Assembly: GCF_030380815.1 (NCBI RefSeq)
Contig: NZ_JAUDUY010000008.1
Coordinates: forward strand, 29,607 to 93,606
Length of the DNA: 64,000 nt
Origin: Robiginitalea aurantiaca
Lineage (GTDB): Bacteria; Bacteroidota; Bacteroidia; Flavobacteriales; Flavobacteriaceae
Direction of reading: 5' to 3'
The notes below the pieces were generated by a model. It searched no databases. It saw nothing but the letters and a program-made list of their open reading frames with translations, and was not told where the DNA came from. This document shows, piece after piece, positions 26,507 to 35,560 of this stretch. How positions within the stretch are numbered: the stretch's first letter is position 1; each line of letters begins with the position of its first letter. The translations under genes and the position numbers were made by a program.

Positions 26507-28006
26507 TTATTCCCCAAGGGGAGTCGTCAAAATTGCCTGCAGGGTTCTGATGCCGTAATCGATCTGACCGAGTTTCAAGTTCTCATTGGGGCTGTGCTGA
26601 TTGTTGTCCGGATTAACCAGGGGAAGCAGGAATGCAGGAATCTCCAGGGCATTTACAAAAGGGGCAATAGGAACAGTGCCTCCCATGATCCGAATCTGAA
26701 CTACCGGCTGCGAAAAGGTATCCGTAAGGAGCGTTTTCAAATGCGCTCCGAAGGGATGATTCAGGGATGTGCGGAAGGCATCGGTCACGCTTCCTTCCGA
26801 AACAGTGACCCATCTGTCTGCCGAAGCCCTCATTTCTGCTGACGGAACGGTTTCCGTGATCCGATATCCCTTGGACTCGATATGTTTGCGTACCAGGGAT
26901 TTTAGTCGGGCACCATCGCTTTCCGGAACCAGCCTCAGGTCCAGTTCCGCAGTGGCGGTGGCAGGCACGATTGTCCGGGCTTCCGGACCCACCCAGCCCG
27001 AGGACAGCCCACGGACATTGAGGGAGGGATATTGCAGGGCTTCCTGATAGAAAGCGCCTACTTTTTCCGGGGTCCTAATCTGTAATGCCCGGTTGATTTG
27101 TTCCGGATCGTCCGGGACCGCCTTAAGGACATCCACTTCTTGCGTTGTCAATTCTATCCCATCATAATATCCCGGGATCAGTACCCTGCCTTCGGAATCT
27201 TTCATGCCGGCGAGGATCTGTGAGAGTTGCATTCCGGGATTCGGGGCGTAATTTCCGTAGTGACCGCTATGCTGTGGGAGTATGGGGCCATAGGTGGTAA
27301 GGCTCATAGATGTAATCCCCCGACAACCGTAAACGATCGTAGGCTGGCCGGAAACGTGGACGGGGCCATCTGAAATAATCAGGTAATCAGCTTCCAGAAG
27401 TTCCCGGTATTGCACCACTGCAGCGGGCAGGGGTGCACTGCTTTTTTCTTCTTCCCCATCCAGAATAATTTTGACGTTAAAGGACAGATCCTGGCCTGTT
27501 TTTCGGATGAGGTCTATCGTATTGAGAAACATGACAATCGGTCCTTTGTCGTCTGAGGTCGAGCGACCATACAGCCTCCAGTCATAAGGAATGTCCTCAT
27601 CGAGATCGCTGAAAGGGTGCTCTTGCCACTGCTCGCCACTGCGGGATTTCAGGACTGTCTTGTAGGGATCGGGTTGATCCCATTTTGAAGGGTCTACGGA
27701 TTGTCCGTCAAAATGCATGTAGAACAGCAGGGTGGGTTTTTTTGAATCCATGGGGAGGGCGGCAAAAAACAAAGGCAACCCATCGGTGGGCAGGACTGAG
27801 GTGTTGAATCCCCTGTCGCTGAATTTATCGGAGAGCCAGGTGATATTTCGGTTGATGTCTGAAGGATTCAGGGCATCATTGGGAATGGCTACAAATTCGA
27901 CCAGTTCGTCGATAGTGTGCCTTACCTGGGTTTTGATCAGAGCATTGTCCTGTGCCTGGCTCCATAGTCCGGCCATTAGGAAGCATATGAGTAGTTGTTT
28001 GCGCAT
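26507..28006 (-). CDS. M20 family dipeptidase/metallopeptidase, exported
   Basis: 499 residues from MRKQLLICFLMAGLWSQAQ, a signal peptide cleaved near residue 18; the longer frame adds 23 unlikely residues. M20 metal site: FYMHFDGQSVD (first ligand), GRSTSDDKGPIVMFL (bridging Asp), ILDGEEEKSS (catalytic Glu pair). The C-terminal half contains the dimerisation lid. A periplasmic dipeptidase or aminoacyl-peptide hydrolase is likely; specificity unknown. It lies 73 bp downstream of the trp operon on the same strand; no terminator separates them. Confidence 0.9.
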   Translation of the reverse strand: MRKQLLICFLMAGLWSQAQDNALIKTQVRHTIDELVEFVAIPNDALNPSDINRNITWLSDKFSDRGFNTSVLPTDGLPLFFAALPMDSKKPTLLFYMHFDGQSVDPSKWDQPDPYKTVLKSRSGEQWQEHPFSDLDEDIPYDWRLYGRSTSDDKGPIVMFLNTIDLIRKTGQDLSFNVKIILDGEEEKSSAPLPAAVVQYRELLEADYLIISDGPVHVSGQPTIVYGCRGITSMSLTTYGPILPQHSGHYGNYAPNPGMQLSQILAGMKDSEGRVLIPGYYDGIELTTQEVDVLKAVPDDPEQINRALQIRTPEKVGAFYQEALQYPSLNVRGLSSGWVGPEARTIVPATATAELDLRLVPESDGARLKSLVRKHIESKGYRITETVPSAEMRASADRWVTVSEGSVTDAFRTSLNHPFGAHLKTLLTDTFSQPVVQIRIMGGTVPIAPFVNALEIPAFLLPLVNPDNNQHSPNENLKLGQIDYGIRTLQAILTTPLGE

Positions 28007-28079
28007 TGGAGTGGTTAGATGAGGTCTAAAGCTAAAGAAATTTACCATGTGGCATGCAGTTTGGGTATAAATCATTTCC

Positions 28080-28301
28080 TCAGGATTGCGGTCTTAGTTT
28101 TATTACGATAAGGCGTATAAGAAGGATCCAGGGCAGGCCGTGAAATACCAGGTCGAACCAGTCCATAATGGTCATTCCGGTCGCACCTCCGCGCACCCAA
28201 CGGAGCTTTCCCCAAATGTGAGGCTCCGGAAAATAGGGAGCCAGACCCAAAGTCAGGCAGATAAGGATGACCATTCTCCAGTCGTTCAGAAAATTTTTCA
28301 C
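28080..28301 (-). CDS. small two-helix membrane protein at the end of the trp operon
   Basis: 73 residues. Two hydrophobic helices (about 10-24, MVILICLTLGLAPYF; about 52-68, LVFHGLPWILLIRLIVI) with the segment EPHIWGKLRWVRGGATGM between. No catalytic motif. It overlaps the end of trpA by 4 bp (ATGA), so it is made with the Trp enzymes. I recall similar short proteins in other Flavobacteriia but no function. A longer frame to 28344 exists in another frame and is a shadow. Confidence 0.7.
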   Translation of the reverse strand: MKNFLNDWRMVILICLTLGLAPYFPEPHIWGKLRWVRGGATGMTIMDWFDLVFHGLPWILLIRLIVIKLRPQS

Positions 28302-29086
28302 GGTCTGACGGATTTAATGAAGGAGGAAATTCCTGAAAGCCCATGAGCCGTTAAGGTCTTGATAAAAGCGGAACCTATTATCGCCCCTTTCGCATGTTTT
28401 GTCGCCTGTCCAAAAGTTTGCGCATTGCTAATGCCGAAGCCCACAATTTGAGGGTTTTTTAAGTTCATTTCTGAAACGCGTTTAAAATAATCCTCCGCAG
28501 CTGGATCAAAGCCTTGTTGTGCCCCTGTAGTACTCGCAGTGCTGACCATGTAGATAAAAGCATCTGAAGTCCTGTCGATAGTTCGAATCCGGGCCTCAGA
28601 AGTCTGGGGGGTAATCAGGAACACCATTTTCAGCCCGTATTTTTCAAAAATCGCGCGATATTGTTTTTGATAGATTTCCAGGGGCAGATCGGGCAATATA
28701 AGGCCATCGATGCCAACTTCACGGCACTTTTCGCAAAATGCCTCAACCCCGAATTGCAGTACCGGATTGAAATACCCCATAAGGATTAAGGGCAGGTGGA
28801 TCTCACTTCGCACGTCCCTGAGCTGGTCAAAGAGACGATGGGTTGTCATTCCATTCTTAAGTGCAGCCATGGAACTCTCCTGAATGGTAGGGCCATCTGC
28901 CAGTGGATCGCTGAACGGCAGCCCAATCTCTATCATATCCACACCGTTTTTCTGAAGTTCACGCAATACAGGAAGGGTATCCTCCAAATGGGGATATCCT
29001 GCAGTAAAATAAATGGAAAGCAGGGGCCCTTCCTTTTTTAAGGCGACCCCGATCCGATCGGTTTTTTTATTTTCTTTGATCTGCAT
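28298..29086 (-). CDS. trpA: tryptophan synthase alpha subunit
   Basis: 262 residues, TIM barrel. It cleaves indole-3-glycerol phosphate and channels indole to TrpB. Catalytic Glu in DMIEIGLPFSDPLADGP, catalytic Asp in GIDGLILPDLPLE, and the phosphate-binding GFGISNAQ and GAIIGSAFI segments are all present. Separated from trpB by 12 bp. Confidence 0.97.
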   Translation of the reverse strand: MQIKENKKTDRIGVALKKEGPLLSIYFTAGYPHLEDTLPVLRELQKNGVDMIEIGLPFSDPLADGPTIQESSMAALKNGMTTHRLFDQLRDVRSEIHLPLILMGYFNPVLQFGVEAFCEKCREVGIDGLILPDLPLEIYQKQYRAIFEKYGLKMVFLITPQTSEARIRTIDRTSDAFIYMVSTASTTGAQQGFDPAAEDYFKRVSEMNLKNPQIVGFGISNAQTFGQATKHAKGAIIGSAFIKTLTAHGLSGISSFIKSVRP

Positions 29087-29098
29087 AGTTGCAACTAC

Positions 29099-30283
29099 TT
29101 ATAGATTGAAATGCTCGATATAGGTCTGAAGGTCCTTATCCCCGCGTCCGGATAGGTTAAAGACCAGTATGTCTTCCGGGTTAAAGGTTCGCTGTTTGAG
29201 CACTGCAAAGGCATGGGCAGTTTCAATGGCAGGGATTATTCCCTCAAGCGCGGCCAGTTCTTTACCGGCTTCCATGGCTTGCTGATCTGTTACGGAATGA
29301 AACTCGCCCCGTCCAGAGGTGAAAAGATGCGCGTGCATAGGTCCAATCCCCGGATAGTCCAGTCCTGCTGAAATGGAATAGGGTTCGGTAATTTGTCCGT
29401 CTGTTGTCTGCATCAGGAGCGTTTTGCTGCCGTGAATGATCCCGACGGTTCCCAGGGCAGAAGTTGCTGCACTTTCTCCCGTGCTTATTCCCTTTCCCGC
29501 GGCCTCTACGGCGATAATGCCTACCTCGGGCCGGTCCAGGTAATGATAATAGGCACCCGCGGCATTGCTTCCTCCCCCCACACAGGCGATGACGTAGTCC
29601 GGGGCATCCCGGCCTTCCTTCTCCAGTAATTGCTTCTGGATTTCTTCAGAAATAACAGCCTGGAAGCGGGCGACCATATCCGGATACGGATGGGGTCCAA
29701 CCACGGATCCGATAATATAATGAGTGTCTTCCGGATTGTTTATCCAGTCCCTGATGGCTTCATTCGTGGCGTCTTTTAAGGTTCGGCTTCCGGAGCGCGC
29801 GGGCCTGACTTCCGCCCCGAGTAGTTTCATCCGGGCCACATTGGGTGCCTGCCGGGCAATATCAACCTCCCCCATATACACAATACAAGGCAGGCCCATC
29901 AGGGCGCAAACCGTTGCAGTAGCCACTCCATGCTGTCCGGCACCGGTCTCCGCGATAATTCGTTTTTTACCCAGTTTACGGGCCATCAGAATCTGCCCGA
30001 TGGTATTATTGACCTTATGTGCTCCCGTATGGCAAAGGTCTTCCCGTTTCAGATAGATCCGGGCCCCGTATTTCTCAGAGAGCCGCCGGGCGAAATAAAG
30101 GGGCGTAGGGCGGCCTACATACTCCCTGAGCAATTGGTGAAATTCCTTTTGAAACTCCGGGCTTTCCATGATTTCCACGTATCTGGATTTCAGCTCATCC
30201 ACATTGGGATAGAGCATTTCCGGAATAAAAGCCCCTCCAAATTCTCCGTAAAAACCATCTGAATCTGCGTGATAATTCTCCAT
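29099..30283 (-). CDS. trpB: tryptophan synthase beta subunit
   Basis: 394 residues from [17 protein letters not shown]; eight extra codons upstream are possible but not conserved. PLP enzyme joining indole and serine. The Schiff-base lysine is in [13 protein letters not shown], the phosphate loop is GGGSNAAG, and the indole-site residue Glu is in [11 protein letters not shown]. Partner of trpA directly downstream. Confidence 0.97.
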   Translation of the reverse strand: MENYHADSDGFYGEFGGAFIPEMLYPNVDELKSRYVEIMESPEFQKEFHQLLREYVGRPTPLYFARRLSEKYGARIYLKREDLCHTGAHKVNNTIGQILMARKLGKKRIIAETGAGQHGVATATVCALMGLPCIVYMGEVDIARQAPNVARMKLLGAEVRPARSGSRTLKDATNEAIRDWINNPEDTHYIIGSVVGPHPYPDMVARFQAVISEEIQKQLLEKEGRDAPDYVIACVGGGSNAAGAYYHYLDRPEVGIIAVEAAGKGISTGESAATSALGTVGIIHGSKTLLMQTTDGQITEPYSISAGLDYPGIGPMHAHLFTSGRGEFHSVTDQQAMEAGKELAALEGIIPAIETAHAFAVLKQRTFNPEDILVFNLSGRGDKDLQTYIEHFNL

Positions 30284-30296
30284 TTTGTTTTTTAAT

Positions 30297-30956
30297 TCAA
30301 TATGCAATTTTTGTTTTCGCTTTCCAGATTCCGCATTCGAGGAATCGTTTTAAAGCATCAATATTTTTTTCGCCTGGGCGAATTTCAAATTTACTGTTCA
30401 CATCAATTCCGACACAAAGAGCTGCCTGGGGTGTCCGGGCAAACGCCAACAACTTCGGGCAGTCCTTTTCCCCAATACCCCCGCTTAGAAAATAGGGGGT
30501 TTTATGGGGATACGCCTTAAGCTGTTCCCAGTTAAAAACAGTCCCGTTACCTCCGGGGAGGGGTCCCCTGGTATCAAAAAGAAAGAGATCGCACACCTTG
30601 GTATACTTTTTCAGCGGGTCAAAATCAAAGCCCGGACCAATGGCAAAAGCTTTAATTATCAAGACACCGGGATTTTCTTTTTGCAGGCGTTCCTGTAATT
30701 CTGAACAGTACTCAGGACTTTCTTTTCCATGCAACTGCACAGCCCGGAGACCGTATGTTTTTACACGTTCGATAAGCACCGGAATGGCTTCGTCAACGAA
30801 GACACCGACAGCCCGGATCTCCCGGGGCAGGGCCGGTATTTCCTCTCCCGTGAAATTACGCGGGGTCCCTTCCCAGAAAATGAAGCCAAGGTAGTCCGGC
30901 CCCAGGGCCATTACCTCCGAAGGATTGTATTTCATTCCGCATACTTTAAGCTTCAT
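30297..30956 (-). CDS. trpF: phosphoribosylanthranilate isomerase
   Basis: 219 residues. It starts [15 protein letters not shown] with catalytic Cys in KVCGM; the second catalytic residue, Asp, lies in FLFDTRG, and the phosphate-binding [10 protein letters not shown] and [11 protein letters not shown] motifs follow. It overlaps trpC by 4 bp (ATGA), so the two are coupled, but they are separate proteins rather than the fused form of enterobacteria. Confidence 0.96.
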   Translation of the reverse strand: MKLKVCGMKYNPSEVMALGPDYLGFIFWEGTPRNFTGEEIPALPREIRAVGVFVDEAIPVLIERVKTYGLRAVQLHGKESPEYCSELQERLQKENPGVLIIKAFAIGPGFDFDPLKKYTKVCDLFLFDTRGPLPGGNGTVFNWEQLKAYPHKTPYFLSGGIGEKDCPKLLAFARTPQAALCVGIDVNSKFEIRPGEKNIDALKRFLECGIWKAKTKIAY

Positions 30957-31738
30957 CCTTCTGTCTTTTTAAGGAATTCCCTAAGGGCATTTCCAGGATC
31001 AGCTGTTTTCATAAAAGTTTCCCCCATCAGAAAACCTTCATAGCCGAGTTGCTTCAACTCCTTAAGTTCCATCGGATCCCCCAGTCCGCTCTCCGAGATT
31101 TTACCAACGGCATCCGGAATGAGGTGGCACAGTTCCCGGCTGATATCCAGGGAAACTTCAAAGGTCTTTAAATTCCGGTTGTTCACACCGATCAGGTCTG
31201 CACCGGCATGCAGTGAAAACTCCAGTTCTTTTTTGGAGTGTACTTCCAAGAGTACCTCCAGGTTCAGGGCATGGGCGGAGCTGCAAAGCGATTGAAGTTC
31301 CTCTTTGGTCAGTACCGCTGCGATCAGGAGAATCGCATCCGCTCCATAGGCTTTCGCCTCTAGAATCTGATACGCATCTATTATGAATTCTTTCCTGAGA
31401 AGCGGGAGACTGGTGGAGGCCCGGGCAAGGAGTAAATCGTCAAGGGAACCTCCAAAATACTTCCCGTCTGTAAGCACGGAAATTGCCCCTGCCCCGGCCT
31501 TGGAATAGCCGGATACGATTTCCGACACACTGCCTTTTTGATTGATGATTGCTTTCGAAGGGGACCTTCTTTTGTGTTCTGCAATAATTCCGGTATTGCG
31601 GGCCTTCAAAGAATTCCTCATCGAGGTCGTAGGGCGGTCGAAGAGACCAAAGCCCTCAAGGCTGGATTCGGGAATCAGCGATTTACGCAGTTGTACTTCC
31701 GTTTTTTTATCCCTGATGATTTGGTCGAGAATGCTCAT
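30953..31738 (-). CDS. trpC: indole-3-glycerol phosphate synthase
   Basis: 261 residues, TIM barrel converting CdRP to indole-3-glycerol phosphate. Signature AEHKRRSPSKAII with catalytic lysine in the first strand, LLRKEFIIDAYQI, and NNRNLKTFEVSLDIS; phosphate binding by SESGLGDP. 14 bp after trpD. Confidence 0.97.
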   Translation of the reverse strand: MSILDQIIRDKKTEVQLRKSLIPESSLEGFGLFDRPTTSMRNSLKARNTGIIAEHKRRSPSKAIINQKGSVSEIVSGYSKAGAGAISVLTDGKYFGGSLDDLLLARASTSLPLLRKEFIIDAYQILEAKAYGADAILLIAAVLTKEELQSLCSSAHALNLEVLLEVHSKKELEFSLHAGADLIGVNNRNLKTFEVSLDISRELCHLIPDAVGKISESGLGDPMELKELKQLGYEGFLMGETFMKTADPGNALREFLKKTEG

Positions 31739-31752
31739 GGTAAATGGCGAAT

Positions 31753-32745
31753 TCAGGCGCTGAGGGCCTGCAGTTTTTTAAAGGATTTGTGTGCGCTTCT
31801 GCTTTCCAGAGATTGGGTGGCCTTTTCATATCCTTCGGTGAGGGAACAATTTGTTGCCGTTGAAATGGCCACAGCCGCATTGACGCAGACAACGGCTTCC
31901 TGAGCCTTTGTTCCCTTGCCCTGGAGTACGTCGATAAAGATCTGTGCTGCTTCTTCAATGCTCTGGCCGCCGTAAATGGCTTCAGGAGTAATTTTTGGAA
32001 GCCCGAAATCCTCAGGATTTAAGACAGATTCCACGGTATTTCCCAGGATTTTGGCGGGCCCGGTCAACGTGATTTCATCATACCCGTCAAGGCCGTGCAG
32101 GATACTGTAAGTCTTGTCGGTGTTCTGATAGAGATACCCGTACATTCTGGCCAGTTCCAAATTAAAAACACCCACCATCTGGTATTTTGGAAAGGCCGGG
32201 TTCACCATAGGCCCCAGCATATTGAAGAATGTCTTAACCCCTAATTCCCTCCGGATGGGCGCCACTTCCTTCATTGCCGGATGGAATAAGGGCGCATGAA
32301 GAATACAGATTCCGGCCCCGTCCAGGGATTTTTTCAAAAAATCGACATCAGGGCTGAATCGGATTCCCAGAAACTCGAGAACATTGCTGCTTCCGCATGT
32401 GGAAGAAACCCCGTAATTCCCGTGTTTGGTTACCGGGACGCCTGCCCCGGCGCATACAAAAGAGGCCAGGGTAGAGATATTAAACGTGTTCTTTCCGTCT
32501 CCCCCTGTCCCGCAAAGATCAATAGCCTTGTACTCGGAGAGGTCCACGGCGAGGCAAAGCTCAAGCAGGGCATCCCGAAACCCCTCCAGTTCCTCAGTGG
32601 TCACGCTGCGCATCATATAAACGGTCAGAAAGGCCGCGATCTGACTGGTGTTATAGGTTCCTGAAGCCATCTCGATGAGGACCCTTCTGGATTCTTCACG
32701 GCTGAGCAACTGATGGCCGATGAGTTTGTTTAAGATTTCTTTCAT
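31753..32745 (-). CDS. trpD: anthranilate phosphoribosyltransferase
   Basis: 330 residues. Transfers the phosphoribosyl group of PRPP to anthranilate. Metal/PRPP motif DLCGTGGDGKNTFNIST, anthranilate-binding HGNYGVSSTCGSSNVLE, and the second metal motif later (GLDGYDEITLTGP). Start overlaps the end of trpG by 4 bp. Confidence 0.97.
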   Translation of the reverse strand: MKEILNKLIGHQLLSREESRRVLIEMASGTYNTSQIAAFLTVYMMRSVTTEELEGFRDALLELCLAVDLSEYKAIDLCGTGGDGKNTFNISTLASFVCAGAGVPVTKHGNYGVSSTCGSSNVLEFLGIRFSPDVDFLKKSLDGAGICILHAPLFHPAMKEVAPIRRELGVKTFFNMLGPMVNPAFPKYQMVGVFNLELARMYGYLYQNTDKTYSILHGLDGYDEITLTGPAKILGNTVESVLNPEDFGLPKITPEAIYGGQSIEEAAQIFIDVLQGKGTKAQEAVVCVNAAVAISTATNCSLTEGYEKATQSLESRSAHKSFKKLQALSA

Positions 32746-33311
32746 GGATTCGCATTTAACCAGTTAGCTATGATGGTTTTCCCCTGGGGAGTCAGTACGG
32801 ATTCCGGGTGAAACTGGACCGCCCTGATATCGTACTCCAGATGTCTGAGCGACATGACGGTGCCGGAAGTATCAGTGGCGGTTACCTCCAGGCATTCCGG
32901 AAGGTCCGGATGCACCACCCAGGAGTGGTAGCGCCCTACTTCAATCGTGTCAGGTAGTCCGCGGTATAAGATATCATCTCCGTGAATTGTAACGGATGTA
33001 GCCACGCCGTGGTAAACCTGATCCAGATTGACCAACCGGCCGCCAAAAACTTCGGCAATGGCCTGTTGTCCCAAACAGACGCCCAGGATTCGCTTGTTTT
33101 CGGCTCCTATGCGTATTACGTCTTTGAGTACCCCGGCTTCATCTGGTATGCCCGGGCCGGGAGAGAGCACGATTTGTTGAAAATCGGCCAGCTCATCCAG
33201 GTTGAGTTTGTCATTTCGCCTCACCACTACGGTACAGCCCAGTTCCTCCAGATAATGAACCAGGTTATAGGTAAAACTGTCGTAATTATCGAGCACCAGG
33301 ACTTTGTTCAT
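32742..33311 (-). CDS. trpG: anthranilate synthase glutamine amidotransferase component
   Basis: 189 residues, class I glutaminase. Nucleophile Cys in LGVCLGQQAIAE, catalytic His-Glu in VQFHPESVLT, oxyanion SPGPG. It supplies ammonia to TrpE, whose gene precedes it by 2 bp. In some bacteria the same subunit also serves aminodeoxychorismate synthase (PabA); no pabB lies in this window. Confidence 0.95.
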   Translation of the reverse strand: MNKVLVLDNYDSFTYNLVHYLEELGCTVVVRRNDKLNLDELADFQQIVLSPGPGIPDEAGVLKDVIRIGAENKRILGVCLGQQAIAEVFGGRLVNLDQVYHGVATSVTIHGDDILYRGLPDTIEVGRYHSWVVHPDLPECLEVTATDTSGTVMSLRHLEYDIRAVQFHPESVLTPQGKTIIANWLNANP

Positions 33312-33313
33312 AT

Positions 33314-34711
33314 TTAAAGCGTTTCGGCGATTTCAAGTGCTTTGCTGAGTGCGCCCAGCTTGTTATAGGTTTCCTCGAGTTCGTCTTTCGGGTCAGAGGC
33401 TGCCACAAGTCCTGCCCCGGCCTGATAATACAAGCTGTGATTCTTGCTGAGGAACGTACGTATCATAATTGCGTGATTAAAATCACCGTCAAAGGCCATA
33501 AATCCGATGGCCCCACCGTAGTAATTCCTGCTGGTTTTCTCGTAGGTATCGATCAATTGCATGGCCTTGTGTTTTGGAGCTCCACTAAGCGTGCCGGCGG
33601 GAAAGGTATCCGCGACTACTTTCATGGTGGGTGTTCCCTCTTTGATTTTACCCGTTACCTTGGATACAAGATGGATCACGTGAGAGAAATACTGAACCTC
33701 CCTGTAGGTCTCCACCTGCACTGAATTCCCATTACGGCTGAGGTCATTTCGGGCGAGATCGACCAGCATTACATGTTCGCTGTTTTCCTTTTCATCCGCA
33801 GCCAGTCTTTGGGCAAGGGCCGCATCCTCTTGATCATTCCCGGTCCTTCTGAAGGTTCCGGCTATAGGGTGAATTTCGGCCTTCCCATCCTTGACAACCA
33901 GTTGGGCTTCAGGGGAACTCCCGAAAATTTTAAAATCGCCATAATCAAAATAAAAGAGGTAGGGGGAGGGGTTTATGGATCTCAAAGCCCTGTAAACATT
34001 AAACTCATCCCCTTTGAAATGCTGAGAGAACCTTCGGGAGAGTACGAGCTGAAAAACATCACCCCGGGCACAGTGCTTTTTGGCCAGGGCTACGTGTTCC
34101 AGGTATTCTTCATCGCGCAGGTTGGATTCGCGTTCACCATCTCGCTCAAACCGATAGGTGGCAAAGGTCTGTATGGCCAGAATCTGCTCCAGGCTTGCCA
34201 GATTGCTCTCTTGATCGAAGCAGTGCGCAAACAAGTAAGCCTCATTTTTGAAGTGATCAATGGCGATGATATTCTGGTAGACCGCATAATAAATGTCCGG
34301 AATGGCAGGGGAATCGGGCTTTTGGGTGATATCAATATCCTCAAAGAAGCGAACCGCATCATAAGTCATGTATCCGAAAAGGCCGTTGTTGATAAACTTA
34401 AAGCCGTGGTCTTCTACCTTAAAAGCACCTGCAAAGTGGTGGATTTCCATAGGGATATCCGTATGCTGTTCAATCTCACTTTTCTCCTGTGAGCCATCGG
34501 GAAATTTACGCTCGATGGTATTGTTCTCAACCGAAATCCAGGCGATGGGATTACAACAGATATAGGAGAAGGAGTTATCATTGGCGTGATAATCACTACT
34601 CTCCAGGAGGATGCTTCCGGGAAACCGATCCCTGACTTTGAGGTAAACACTTACAGGTGTTATCGTGTCTGCCAGTATCTTTTTATAATGTGTTCTTAGA
34701 TTATAGGTCAT
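33314..34711 (-). CDS. trpE: anthranilate synthase component I
   Basis: 465 residues. Chorismate-binding enzyme: the LLESSDYHANDNSFS motif near residues 35-49 corresponds to the Trp feedback-inhibition (LLES) site; catalytic region GTFRRTGNDQEDAALAQ, LMLVDLARNDLSR-type segment (HVMLVDLARND), and TLSGAPKHKAMQLID. The first committed enzyme of Trp synthesis. It starts 12 nt after the attenuator terminator's T-run. Confidence 0.96.
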   Translation of the reverse strand: MTYNLRTHYKKILADTITPVSVYLKVRDRFPGSILLESSDYHANDNSFSYICCNPIAWISVENNTIERKFPDGSQEKSEIEQHTDIPMEIHHFAGAFKVEDHGFKFINNGLFGYMTYDAVRFFEDIDITQKPDSPAIPDIYYAVYQNIIAIDHFKNEAYLFAHCFDQESNLASLEQILAIQTFATYRFERDGERESNLRDEEYLEHVALAKKHCARGDVFQLVLSRRFSQHFKGDEFNVYRALRSINPSPYLFYFDYGDFKIFGSSPEAQLVVKDGKAEIHPIAGTFRRTGNDQEDAALAQRLAADEKENSEHVMLVDLARNDLSRNGNSVQVETYREVQYFSHVIHLVSKVTGKIKEGTPTMKVVADTFPAGTLSGAPKHKAMQLIDTYEKTSRNYYGGAIGFMAFDGDFNHAIMIRTFLSKNHSLYYQAGAGLVAASDPKDELEETYNKLGALSKALEIAETL

Positions 34712-34722
34712 CTTTTTTAAAT

Positions 34723-34753
34723 AAAAAAAGGCTTGTCGTGACAGACAAGCCTT
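34723..34753 (-). terminator. attenuator terminator of the trp operon
   Basis: On the transcript: AAGGCTTGTC (34753-34744), loop TGTCAC, GACAAGCCTT (34737-34728), then five more U. It lies between the leader peptide and trpE, where an attenuator is expected. The only overlapping partner found for its 5' arm is CTTGAGCC (34773-34780), right after the leader stop codon, giving a weak 6-bp antiterminator with two G-U pairs. Confidence 0.85.
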
Positions 34754-34780
34754 ATATAGCGTTTACAAACGGGGCTCAAG

Positions 34781-34837
34781 TCACAACCTTACCGGTTTTG
34801 AATTCCACCACCATGCTGTATGTATATTTTTTTTCAT
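34781..34837 (-). CDS. trpL: trp operon leader peptide (three consecutive Trp codons)
   Basis: An 18-codon minus-strand frame encodes MKKNIHTAWWWNSKPVRL then TGA. Three adjacent TGG codons (34813-34805) are a rate-sensing run for charged tRNA-Trp, exactly as in classical attenuation. It lies between a good promoter (34844-34874) and an intrinsic terminator (34723-34753), 69 nt upstream of trpE. A small hairpin AACC/GGTT (34797-34785 region) lies just 3' of the Trp codons and would be disrupted by a stalled ribosome. With the -7 box ending 6 nt before the ATG, the transcript probably begins within a few nt of the start codon. Too short for ordinary gene finders. Confidence 0.88.
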   Translation of the reverse strand: MKKNIHTAWWWNSKPVRL

Positions 34838-34843
34838 GAGGCT

Positions 34844-34874
34844 CAAATATAGAAAGGAAAATCTACATCTCAAA
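34844..34874 (-). promoter_or_regulatory. promoter of the trp operon
   Basis: Minus strand TTTG (34871-34874), 19-nt spacer, TATATTTG (34844-34851): a full match to the Bacteroidota consensus, 6 nt before the leader peptide ATG. Confidence 0.8.
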
Positions 34875-34884
34875 TCCTTCTCAT

Positions 34885-34915
34885 AAAAAAGGCGGTGAAA
34901 TAGTTTCACCGCCTT
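34885..34915 (-). terminator. intrinsic terminator after yceI
   Basis: 12-bp perfect stem: AAGGCGGTGAAA (34889-34900) with TTTCACCGCCTT (34904-34915), 3-nt loop, and a six-T run on the minus-strand transcript. It isolates the trp promoter just downstream from yceI read-through. Confidence 0.9.
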
Positions 34916-34935
34916 CAGGCAATCTTCTTTTTCAC

Positions 34936-35514
34936 TTAGAATTCCAGATCTACCACGAGGTCGAACTCATCGTAGATCGTTTTGTCGCCCAGGTCGTCAA
35001 AAAAGCTTCCTGATCCGTATTTGATGTCAAAATCCGTCCGATCCACTTTCATGGTGGCTGTAGCCTTGCTTCCATAAACAGATACGTCGAAAGTAACAGG
35101 CTTTGTAATCTCCTTTATGGTAAGATCTCCGGTAACTTCATACGAATTCTTTCCCGTAGATTTTACTTTGGTAAAAACTAATGTGGCGGTTGGATGAGAT
35201 TCTACTGCGAAGAAATCATCTGATTTCAAATGGCCTTCCAGCTTATACCGGGAACCACCTTCAATATCTGTAACGATAAGTGAAGTCATGTCCACTGCGA
35301 ATTCACCTCCGGAGAGCTTGTCGTTATCGAACATCAGGGTTCCGGACTTCAAGGTTACGGTCCCGTTATGAGATCCGGTTACCTTGTAGGCTTTCCAAGC
35401 CACTTTACTTTCTTCGGCTTTTACTTCTTTTTTGTCCACTTCAACAGGCTCTGTGGCCAGGGCGATACCTGCTGTAAAAAGGCTGAGTGCAAGAGTTAAA
35501 ATAGTACGTTTCAT
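34936..35514 (-). CDS. YceI family periplasmic lipocalin-like protein
   Basis: 192 residues. Signal peptide MKRTILTLALSLFTAGIALA cleaved near residue 20, then the YceI beta-barrel: VAWKAYKVTGSHNGTVTLKSGTL, FAVDMTSLIVTDI, LKSDDFFAVESHPTATLVF, GDLTIKEITKPVTFDV and the closing FDIKYGSGSFFDDLGDKTI. Family proteins bind isoprenoid-type molecules in the periplasm; ligand unknown. A strong terminator follows. Confidence 0.93.
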   Translation of the reverse strand: MKRTILTLALSLFTAGIALATEPVEVDKKEVKAEESKVAWKAYKVTGSHNGTVTLKSGTLMFDNDKLSGGEFAVDMTSLIVTDIEGGSRYKLEGHLKSDDFFAVESHPTATLVFTKVKSTGKNSYEVTGDLTIKEITKPVTFDVSVYGSKATATMKVDRTDFDIKYGSGSFFDDLGDKTIYDEFDLVVDLEF

Positions 35515-35560
35515 AAGGTTTGATTTTTAAGTATGAGAGTTTAAATATGAATTTGTATGC

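Noticed and set aside
33773..34492. 239-codon plus-strand open frame inside trpE
   Set aside because: Antisense to a well-conserved enzyme; a by-product of its codon usage.
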